From Pseudomonadota bacterium (GTDB lineage: Bacteria; Pseudomonadota; Alphaproteobacteria; Sphingomonadales; Sphingomonadaceae), in the NCBI GenBank assembly GCA_947474905.1, contig CANJKQ010000102.1, positions 1 through 5,351 on the forward strand: a stretch of 5,351 nucleotides of DNA, read 5' to 3'. Position 1 is the first letter of the stretch. The number at the start of each line of letters is the position of its first letter. Made by a program: the position numbers and the translations under genes. Below, piece by piece: positions 1 to 4,583 of the stretch. The notes beneath the pieces were generated by a model. It was not told the origin of the DNA, ran no database searches, and saw only the letters and a list, made by a program, of their open reading frames with translations.

Positions 1-323
1 AACACGACCAGCGGCGCGGCGGCATGGTCCGCAAGAAAGGCCGCACGCCGCGCGGCAACCGCCGGATGAACGATCGCCTCCAGCCGAGCGAGCGCGGCAT
101 CGTTGCCGAACACTGCCGCCCCCAGCGCCGCGCGATCAACCCCCGCTGGCCCGGTCGTACCCGGAAACGCGGCCTCTATCGCCGGCAGCAAGGCCCCGCC
201 CGGCCCCTGCAACAGGCGAACGGCAGCATCGGCATCGAACACCGGCACGCCTTCATCGGCAAACATCGCCGCAACAGTCGATTTGCCCATGCCGATCGAT
301 CCGGTGAGGCCCAGCTTGATCAT
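1..323 (-). CDS. coaE: Dephospho-CoA kinase, N-terminal half (cut by window edge)
   Basis: Dephospho-CoA kinase carries out the last step of coenzyme A synthesis, ATP-dependent phosphorylation of the ribose 3'-hydroxyl of dephospho-CoA, in the cytosol. The reading frame starts [16 protein letters not shown], with a P-loop at residues 8-15 (GSIGMGKS). It continues with VFDADAAVR (residues 28-36), which matches the family's DAD motif and its probable catalytic Asp32. A further family match is EAIVHPAV at residues 82-89. About 107 codons are present out of the usual ~195-205, so the C-terminal lid and core regions lie beyond the left edge. The start ATG (323-321) overlaps the aroE stop as ATGA, and upstream there is only a weak Shine-Dalgarno match, so translation is probably coupled to aroE. 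It is the last visible gene of the ppsR-maf-aroE-coaE operon. In related genomes dnaQ often follows, but that cannot be seen here. Confidence 0.93.
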   Translation of the reverse strand, partial: MIKLGLTGSIGMGKSTVAAMFADEGVPVFDADAAVRLLQGPGGALLPAIEAAFPGTTGPAGVDRAALGAAVFGNDAALARLEAIVHPAVAARRAAFLADHAAAPLVV

Positions 324-1132
324 CGCGCCAGCCTGGCACGCAGCTCATCATCGCGGTCGCGCGGCGGGGCCTGGCCGAAAAACAGTTCGAAAGCGATCGC
401 TGCCTGCCCGATCAACATCTCCAACCCATCGACAGTATCGAGATCGCGCGCGCGCGCTGCGGCCAGCAAATCCGTCTCGAGCGGGGCATAGACGATATCA
501 TAAACCACCGCGTCATCGGGCAAAGGCGCAAGGTCGAGCGTCAGAGGCGGTTGACCCACCATGCCAAGCGCGCTCGTATTAACGAGCAGGGCGACCGGCG
601 GCAGGCCCGCGTCGAGCGGCTTCACCTCACCCTTCAGCCCGAAACGCGCCAGCAACGCAGCCGCTTTCAATGGCGTGCGGTTATAGAGCGTCACCGGCCC
701 CACTCCCATTCGCGCGAGAGCGAATAGCACCGCGCGTGCCGCACCGCCTGCGCCCACCACGGCGACCGGACGATCCGCCAGGTCGAGATCGGCGATCGGC
801 GCCATGAACCCGGCGGCATCGGTATTGGTGCCGATCAAATGACCATCGGGCTGACGCAAGAGGGTGTTCATCGCGCCAATCGATCCCCGCACATCGCCCG
901 GGTCGTCGACCAGATCCATCACCGCAATCTTGTGTGGGATCGTCACGTTGCAGCCACGCCAGGCGCCATCGTCGCGACGTTGCGCGATATGGTCGGCAAG
1001 GGCGTCGGGAGGGACGTGACAAGCGCGATACTGCGCGTCGATACCCAGGGCCTCAATCCAGAATCCGTGGATCAACGGCGATTTGGAATGCGCGATGGGG
1101 TCGCCAATCACTTCGGCAAAGGGGGATGTCAT
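320..1132 (-). CDS. aroE: Shikimate dehydrogenase (NADP+)
   Basis: This enzyme reduces 3-dehydroshikimate to shikimate with NADPH in the shikimate pathway leading to chorismate and the aromatic amino acids. The 270 residues match the usual single-domain AroE length. The substrate-binding half shows [10 protein letters not shown] (residues 10-19, with the Ser16/Ser18 shikimate contacts), NVTIPHK (62-68, ending in catalytic Lys68), GAMNT (86-90) and NTDAAGF (103-109, with catalytic Asp105). The Rossmann half has the dinucleotide loop GAGGAARA (127-134) followed by NRT (151-153), where the arginine suits NADP specificity. [10 protein letters not shown] (235-244) carries the conserved Gln243. The start is the ATG that overlaps the maf stop as ATGA (1129-1132). 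An AGAGGG Shine-Dalgarno-like run lies 10 bases upstream, inside maf. All key residues are present, and nothing suggests a quinate-using paralogue. Confidence 0.97.
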   Translation of the reverse strand: MTSPFAEVIGDPIAHSKSPLIHGFWIEALGIDAQYRACHVPPDALADHIAQRRDDGAWRGCNVTIPHKIAVMDLVDDPGDVRGSIGAMNTLLRQPDGHLIGTNTDAAGFMAPIADLDLADRPVAVVGAGGAARAVLFALARMGVGPVTLYNRTPLKAAALLARFGLKGEVKPLDAGLPPVALLVNTSALGMVGQPPLTLDLAPLPDDAVVYDIVYAPLETDLLAAARARDLDTVDGLEMLIGQAAIAFELFFGQAPPRDRDDELRARLAR

Positions 1133-1725
1133 GACGCCATTACCCTCTGGGCGCGCAGATAATCGAGGAGCGGCAGCAACGGCATGCCCATGATGGTGAA
1201 GTGGCTGCCCTCAATGCGGCTGAACAGCTGCACCCCCGGCCCTTCGACCCGATAACAGCCGACGCACCCGGCAATGGCGGGCCATTCCAGATCGAGATAC
1301 GCTTCAATGAACGCGTCCGACAATGGCCGCACGGTCATGCGGGCAAGATCGACATGGCGCCAAATCGGTTCGCCATCTCGGGCAATCACCACGGCGCTGA
1401 TCAGCAAATGAGTCGCGCCTGCCATTGCCCGCAAATGCGCCGCCGCATCGGCGCGATCGACGGGTTTGTCGAGCAGCGTGCCATCCGCCAGCGCGACGAC
1501 CGAATCGCCCCCCAACACCAGCAGGCCGGGATGGGATTGCGAGACCTTGACGGCCTTTAGCTCGGCAAGGGCATCGGCAATGTCGCGCGGCGTCGCCTTC
1601 CGGGCAAGCAAGGCCGATTTGACCGCGTTTTCATCGACATTGGCGGCAACCGCGACATGCTCGACCCCCGCCGCGCTCAGCATCGCCCGCCTCGAGGCGC
1701 TGGTTGAGGCAAGGATGAGGCTCAT
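1129..1725 (-). CDS. maf: Maf/YceF-family nucleoside triphosphate pyrophosphatase
   Basis: Maf proteins hydrolyse non-canonical or modified nucleoside triphosphates to monophosphates and pyrophosphate, cleaning the nucleotide pool. From the chosen start the protein is 198 residues. It opens MSLILASTSASRR, matching the family's LASxSxxRR phosphate-binding motif, with VDE at 30-32, LKA at 56-58, GGD with probable catalytic Asp74 at 72-74, and DKP at 86-88. The C-terminal block CYRVEGPGVQLFSRIEG (157-173) followed by MGMPLLPLL resembles the YceF branch (7-methyl-GTP preference) more than the YhdE branch (dTTP/UTP). The substrate is therefore inferred. An ATG eight codons upstream (1749) is possible but would lie inside the preceding gene. 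The ATG at 1725 gives the usual N-terminus and an ATGA overlap with the upstream stop, so I prefer it. The gene sits between the PpsR-family gene and aroE. Confidence 0.92.
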   Translation of the reverse strand: MSLILASTSASRRAMLSAAGVEHVAVAANVDENAVKSALLARKATPRDIADALAELKAVKVSQSHPGLLVLGGDSVVALADGTLLDKPVDRADAAAHLRAMAGATHLLISAVVIARDGEPIWRHVDLARMTVRPLSDAFIEAYLDLEWPAIAGCVGCYRVEGPGVQLFSRIEGSHFTIMGMPLLPLLDYLRAQRVMAS

Positions 1726-2537
1726 GCGCTGCCACGCCGTTCGTTGCACAGCGCGATGATGGCGGCGGCGGTTTCCTCGATCGATCGCCGCGTCACATCG
1801 ATCACCGGCCAGCCATTGTCGGCAAACAGGCGCCGCGCATAGGCGACTTCGCGCGTCACCGCTTCCTGGTCGACATAGGCCGTGTCAGGCGCCTGATTGA
1901 GCGACAGCAAGCGGTTGCGCCGTACCTGAACCAGTCGCTCGGCACTCGTCGTCAGCCCGACCACCAGCGGGTTTTTGAGCGTGAACAGCGACGCCGGTGG
2001 CGGTGATTCGACCACGATCGGGATGTTCGCGGTCTTATAGCCGCGATTGGCGAGGTAAATCGACGTCGGGGTCTTGGAAGAGCGCGACACGCCCGCCAGG
2101 ACGATATCGGCTTCTTCCCACTCCTCCCACGCCACCCCGTCATCATGCGCGATGGTGAACTGAATGGCCTCCACCCGCGCGAAATAGGCTGCGTCAAGCA
2201 CATGCTGGCGCCCCGGTCGCGCCTTGGCTTGCTGGCCGAGCAGCGCCGACAAAGCGCCGTTGACCGTGTCGAGCGGCGCGACAGCGGGCAGGCCAAGCAA
2301 ACGGCACTGCGCCTCAAGCGCGCGGCGCATTTCGGCATTGACGAGCGTGAACAGCACAAGACCTGGATTCTGGCCAATTTCCTGCAGAATGCGCTCAAGA
2401 TGCGCTTCGCTGCGCACCATCGGCCAGAAATGCCGGATCGTCTCGACTCCATCGAATTGGGCCAGCGCCGCCTTGGCGATGTTATCGAGCGTTTCGCCCG
2501 TTGAATCGGACAAGAGATGGACGTGGAGCCGCGTCAT
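1722..2537 (-). CDS. Kinase/pyrophosphorylase, PpsR/PDRP family (DUF299)
   Basis: Members of this family phosphorylate, using ADP, and dephosphorylate, using phosphate, a threonine of PEP synthase or pyruvate phosphate dikinase. They thereby switch that enzyme off and on in response to energy state. Whether the partner here is PpsA or PpdK cannot be told from this window, so no symbol is given. The 271-residue protein starts MTRLHVHLLSDSTGET, with the family's SDSTGET at 10-16. It has HDDG at 131-134 after YFARVEAIQF, and the diagnostic P-loop GVSRSSKT at 149-156. The P-loop is followed by PTSIYLANRGYKTANIP, which is highly conserved in the family. An in-frame ATG 20 codons upstream (2597) would add a Gly/Cys-rich leader unlike the family, so I chose the ATG at 2537. 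No clear Shine-Dalgarno precedes it. This is the first gene of the leftward operon and borders the putative origin. Confidence 0.93.
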   Translation of the reverse strand: MTRLHVHLLSDSTGETLDNIAKAALAQFDGVETIRHFWPMVRSEAHLERILQEIGQNPGLVLFTLVNAEMRRALEAQCRLLGLPAVAPLDTVNGALSALLGQQAKARPGRQHVLDAAYFARVEAIQFTIAHDDGVAWEEWEEADIVLAGVSRSSKTPTSIYLANRGYKTANIPIVVESPPPASLFTLKNPLVVGLTTSAERLVQVRRNRLLSLNQAPDTAYVDQEAVTREVAYARRLFADNGWPVIDVTRRSIEETAAAIIALCNERRGSA

Positions 2538-2548
2538 GCGCGCAAGTC

Positions 2549-2557
2549 TGTGGACAA
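2549..2557 (-). promoter_or_regulatory. DnaA-box-like site 1 (TTGTCCACA)
   Basis: Read on the minus strand this is TTGTCCACA, 8 of 9 bases of the consensus DnaA box TTATCCACA, with the CCACA core intact. It lies only about 12 bases upstream of the ppsR-type ATG, so bound DnaA could also affect expression of that gene. Binding is inferred. Confidence 0.45.
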
Positions 2558-2616
2558 CATGCCCGCAAAGGCTAGCGCAACCGCCTCCATCCGCCAAGCC
2601 GACGATTGCCGTTGAT

Positions 2617-2656
2617 AAACCGCGCGGCTATCCACACCGCTATGAACAGCCGGTTT
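2617..2656. repeat. Gapped inverted repeat around DnaA-box-like site 2
   Basis: AAACC-GCGC-GGCT (2617-2629) faces AGCCGGTTT (2648-2656). The arms pair over nine bases if the four-base GCGC is bulged out, and the 18-base loop contains most of DnaA-box-like site 2. It could be a protein-binding dyad or chance in GC-rich sequence. Confidence 0.3.
2628..2636 (+). promoter_or_regulatory. DnaA-box-like site 2 (CTATCCACA)
   Basis: On the plus strand this is CTATCCACA, matching TTATCCACA at 8 of 9 positions; only the first base differs. It is the best of the three candidate sites because the whole TATCCACA core is intact. It lies near the middle of the putative origin. Confidence 0.5.
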
Positions 2657-2670
2657 GGCGATACACAGCT

Positions 2671-2679
2671 TGTGGAAAA
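2671..2679 (-). promoter_or_regulatory. DnaA-box-like site 3 (TTTTCCACA)
   Basis: The minus strand reads TTTTCCACA, one mismatch from TTATCCACA. It is 34 bases from site 2 and in opposite orientation. A weaker match (CGATACACA, 2659-2667, plus strand) sits beside it. Confidence 0.45.
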
Positions 2680-2780
2680 TGGGGACGGCAATGGCCGACT
2701 CCGCCGCGCGCCACGGTCGCTCGCCCGTCAATCTGTGCATTGAATCGGCATCGCGAGGTTAACCCGGCAATTCGCCCGCC

Positions 2781-2820
2781 AACCAATACAACAACCTTTA
2801 TAGATTCTTATATTAGATAG
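2781..2820. promoter_or_regulatory. A+T-rich tract: candidate unwinding element and/or hemE promoter
   Basis: Thirty of these 40 bases are A or T, and 20 of the last 24 (2797-2820), in an otherwise GC-rich window. The tract lies to one side of the DnaA-box-like sites, as a duplex unwinding element would. It also ends 19 bases before the hemE ATG, so it may hold the hemE promoter: TATATT at 2809-2814 is a plausible -10, but I find no good -35 at 16-18 bases. A GANTC site (GATTC, 2803-2807) lies inside it. Confidence 0.42.
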
Positions 2821-2839
2821 CAGGGAAGACCCGACCGGC

Positions 2840-3868
2840 ATGACGACCAAAGCCTTGCTCGCGACGCTGAAAGGCGAGCGTCAGCCCCTTCCACCCTTAT
2901 GGCTGATGCGCCAGGCCGGACGCTATCTGCCCGAATATCGCGCGCTGAGAGCAGCGAAAGGCGGCTTTCTCGATCTCGTCAACGATAGCGATGCGGCCGC
3001 CGAAATCACGCTTCAGCCGCTGCGCCGCTTTGGTTTTGATGGTGCCATTCTGTTTTCGGACATTTTGATGGTGCCCTCTGCCATGGGGCAGTTCCTCACC
3101 TTTGGCGCCGGCGAAGGGCCGCAATTATCGCCCGCGCTGATCGACCATGCGCTCGATCAACTGGCGCCGGTGCCTGAGCGGCTGGATCCCGTTTACGCGA
3201 CGGTTCGCAAGGTGAAAGCCGCGCTCGATCCCGCCGTGACCTTTCTGGGTTTCGCTGGCAGTCCCTGGACGGTTGCGACCTATATGGTGGCCGGTCATGG
3301 CAGCCGCGATCAGGTCGAAACCCGCCGCTATGCCGATCGTGACCCTCAGGGATTTGCGGCGATCATCGATGCCATCATCACGCTGACCGTCGATTATCTC
3401 GCGCGCCAGATTGAGGAGGGGGTTGAAGCGGTGCAGCTGTTTGACAGCTGGGCCGGCAGCCTGTCGCCAGCTCAGTTCGAACGCTGGGTTATCGCGCCCA
3501 ATGCCGCGATCATCAGTGCGTTGAAAACGCGCCATCCCGACACGCCAATCATTGGCTTTCCCAAGGGGGCGGGCGGTAAGCTGGGCGCTTATGCCCGGGA
3601 AACCGGGGCTGATGCGATCGGCCTTGACGAAACCGTCGATCCCGCCTGGGCACATGCGACGTTGCCGGTGGGGATGCCCGTTCAGGGCAATCTCGATCCG
3701 CTGGCGCTGATTACGGGCGGCGAGGCGCTCGATACAGCGATTGATCGCGTCATTGAGGCGCTTGCCGAGCGGCCGCATGTATTCAACCTTGGGCATGGCA
3801 TCCAGCAGGACACGCCGATTGCCCATGTCGAGCAATTGGTGGCACGCGTGCGGGGAGGACGGCAATGA
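2840..3868 (+). CDS. hemE: Uroporphyrinogen decarboxylase
   Basis: HemE removes the four acetate carboxyl groups of uroporphyrinogen III to give coproporphyrinogen III, a cytosolic step of haem synthesis (and of bacteriochlorophyll synthesis in species that make it). The 342-residue protein has the expected length. It shows the signature MRQAGRYLPEYR (23-34, with substrate-binding Arg24 and Arg28), FSDILMVP (72-79, with the catalytic Asp74), GFAGSPWTVATYMV (137-150, with conserved Tyr148), DSWAGSLSP (starting at 202, with conserved Ser203), and HVFNLGHGI near the C-terminus (His319). The start ATG gives a typical N-terminus, and an AGGGAAG run ends 11 bases upstream as a rather distant ribosome site. 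hemE overlaps hemJ by ATGA, so two haem-pathway steps are translated together. Its position next to the putative oriC mirrors Caulobacter, where hemE promoters lie within the origin region. Confidence 0.98.
   Translation: MTTKALLATLKGERQPLPPLWLMRQAGRYLPEYRALRAAKGGFLDLVNDSDAAAEITLQPLRRFGFDGAILFSDILMVPSAMGQFLTFGAGEGPQLSPALIDHALDQLAPVPERLDPVYATVRKVKAALDPAVTFLGFAGSPWTVATYMVAGHGSRDQVETRRYADRDPQGFAAIIDAIITLTVDYLARQIEEGVEAVQLFDSWAGSLSPAQFERWVIAPNAAIISALKTRHPDTPIIGFPKGAGGKLGAYARETGADAIGLDETVDPAWAHATLPVGMPVQGNLDPLALITGGEALDTAIDRVIEALAERPHVFNLGHGIQQDTPIAHVEQLVARVRGGRQ
3853..3859 (+). promoter_or_regulatory. Strong Shine-Dalgarno for hemJ inside the hemE 3' end
   Basis: GGGAGGA ends five bases before the hemJ ATG at 3865 and lies in the last codons of hemE. 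It is the best ribosome site in the window and fixes the hemJ start despite the overlap. Confidence 0.75.
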
Positions 3869-4320
3869 CCGGCTGGCTCGGCAACGCCTATCCCTGGGTG
3901 AAGGCAGCGCATGTCATCTTTGTCATCTTCTGGATGGCGGGGTTATTTATGCTGCCGCGCTTTCTGGTTTATCATCAGGAAGCCGAACCAGGCTCGGCGG
4001 AAGCTGCGCGATGGGTTGAGCGTGAGCAAAAGCTGCGCGCGATCATCCTGACGCCGTCCCTGGTCATCGTCTGGCTGCTGGGATTGAGCCTGGCGGCCAA
4101 TCTGGGCGGGTTTTCGGGCGTGCCGGGGCTGGGCTGGCTCCATGCCAAAATCGCGCTGGTGGTGCTGTTGAGCGGCTATCATGGCTATATTGTCGCTTAT
4201 TCGCGGCGGCTGGCGCGTGGCGAACAGCGGTTGAGCGGCAAGCAGCTACGGTTGCTCAACGAAGTGCCGGGAATAATGGCGGTGCTGATCGTGGTGCTGG
4301 TGATCGCCCAGCCGTTTTGA
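3865..4320 (+). CDS. hemJ: Protoporphyrinogen IX oxidase HemJ (membrane protein)
   Basis: HemJ oxidises protoporphyrinogen IX to protoporphyrin IX, the penultimate step of protohaem synthesis, in the inner membrane. It is the usual form of this enzyme in alphaproteobacteria that lack HemG and HemY. The 151-residue protein has the family signature KAAHVIFVIFWMAGLFMLPR (13-32), with the conserved His16 and Arg32, then YHQE at 36-39. Further matches are WLHAK (91-95), SGYHGY (103-108) and NEVPGI (132-137). Four hydrophobic segments at roughly 14-36, 60-80, 92-112 and 136-150 fit the four-helix topology. No cleavable signal peptide is apparent. The start is set by the ATGA overlap with hemE and the GGGAGGA ribosome site. 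Pairing with hemE supports a haem role rather than the older CopD-like/UPF0093 label. The gene is complete. Confidence 0.93.
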   Translation: MTGWLGNAYPWVKAAHVIFVIFWMAGLFMLPRFLVYHQEAEPGSAEAARWVEREQKLRAIILTPSLVIVWLLGLSLAANLGGFSGVPGLGWLHAKIALVVLLSGYHGYIVAYSRRLARGEQRLSGKQLRLLNEVPGIMAVLIVVLVIAQPF

Positions 4321-4427
4321 CGGCATTCATGCCGCGCCATGGCAAGAGTGTGGCGTCCATACCTGCCACGCGCATCGTTCAAACCATGCCTGGGATTGGT
4401 ATCTGGTCGAGGGAGTGGCGCATTGCC

Positions 4428-4456
4428 TTGACTTGGTATTGGCTGATGCCTAACTT
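4428..4456 (+). promoter_or_regulatory. Candidate promoter for rho
   Basis: TTGACT (5 of 6 bases of the sigma-70 -35 box) is followed after exactly 17 bases by TAACTT, a weak -10 match (3 of 6). Initiation here would give a leader of about 120 bases before the rho ATG. The strong -35 and correct spacing argue for it; the poor -10 argues against it. Confidence 0.33.
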
Positions 4457-4530
4457 ACCCGAAATTCTAAGCGCGGCGTTCTGTCGCCTTGGGTCCTCCT
4501 TCCAAGCGTTGTCGCGGCCTCAGGCTTGCT

Positions 4531-4583
4531 GACCTCACGCTCAAGAACAACATTCCCACCTTATTCTCCACCGGACACCTGAA
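4531..4583 (+). promoter_or_regulatory. C-rich, G-poor rho leader, possible Rho-utilisation site
   Basis: The 53 bases before the rho ATG contain 21 C and 6 G. The stretch 4546-4572 has 12 C and no G at all, unusual in this GC-rich window. Rho loads on unstructured C-rich, G-poor RNA, and in E. coli rho represses itself by termination in its own leader. A similar autogenous loop is inferred here. No clear Shine-Dalgarno is present. Confidence 0.35.

Larger units (their letters stand above)
2538..2839. other. oriC: Putative chromosomal replication origin (oriC), divergent intergenic region
   Basis: This non-coding gap separates the leftward ppsR-type operon from rightward hemE. It contains three 9-mers each one base from the DnaA box TTATCCACA (2549-2557, 2628-2636, 2671-2679) and weaker 7/9 matches to TTATNCACA at 2659-2667 and 2734-2742. 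It also has GANTC sites at 2697, 2742 and 2803, and an A+T-rich tract at 2781-2820. The flanks, DUF299-maf-aroE-coaE on one side and hemE on the other, are the gene order known at the Caulobacter and Rickettsia origins. The motifs are seen; the origin function is inferred. No reading frame in the gap looks like a real protein. The same gap must also hold the promoters for both arms, but none is clear-cut. Confidence 0.62.
4321..4583. other. hemJ-rho intergenic region
   Basis: These 263 bases contain no convincing gene. They hold a candidate promoter (4428-4456) and a C-rich, G-poor leader before rho. A short hairpin, CGGCA-TTCA-TGCCG at 4321-4334, directly follows the hemJ stop but has no following T-run, so I do not call a terminator. 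Small open frames here have no recognisable product. Confidence 0.6.

Noticed and set aside
24..582. Open frames on the plus strand opposite coaE and aroE
   Set aside because: Arg/Pro/Ala-rich products without any recognisable motif, fully antisense to well-supported genes; typical of GC-rich coding DNA.
2534..2740. 68-codon minus-strand frame across the putative origin
   Set aside because: Unrecognisable product, and it overlaps the DnaA-box-like sites and the start of the conserved gene.
2759..2773. CtrA-like site TTAA-N7-TTAA in the origin region
   Set aside because: Only the first half-site TTAA is present; the second half reads ATTC, so the match is too weak to call.
2224..2820. 198-codon plus-strand frame running from inside the ppsR-type gene across the intergenic gap
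   Set aside because: No family-like motifs, mostly antisense to a conserved gene, and low-complexity composition in its first part; the gap is better explained as a regulatory or origin region.
3125..3865. 246-codon minus-strand frame opposite hemE
   Set aside because: It is the antisense shadow of a complete, motif-rich hemE.
4321..4334. Hairpin after hemJ as an intrinsic terminator
   Set aside because: The stem is only five base pairs with a four-base loop and no T-run follows.
4488..4506. Hairpin CTTGG...CCAAG in the rho leader
   Set aside because: A five-base-pair stem with a nine-base loop is too weak to separate from chance.
4317..4532. 71-codon frame between hemJ and rho
   Set aside because: No recognisable product or ribosome site; it overlaps the hemJ end and the candidate promoter region.
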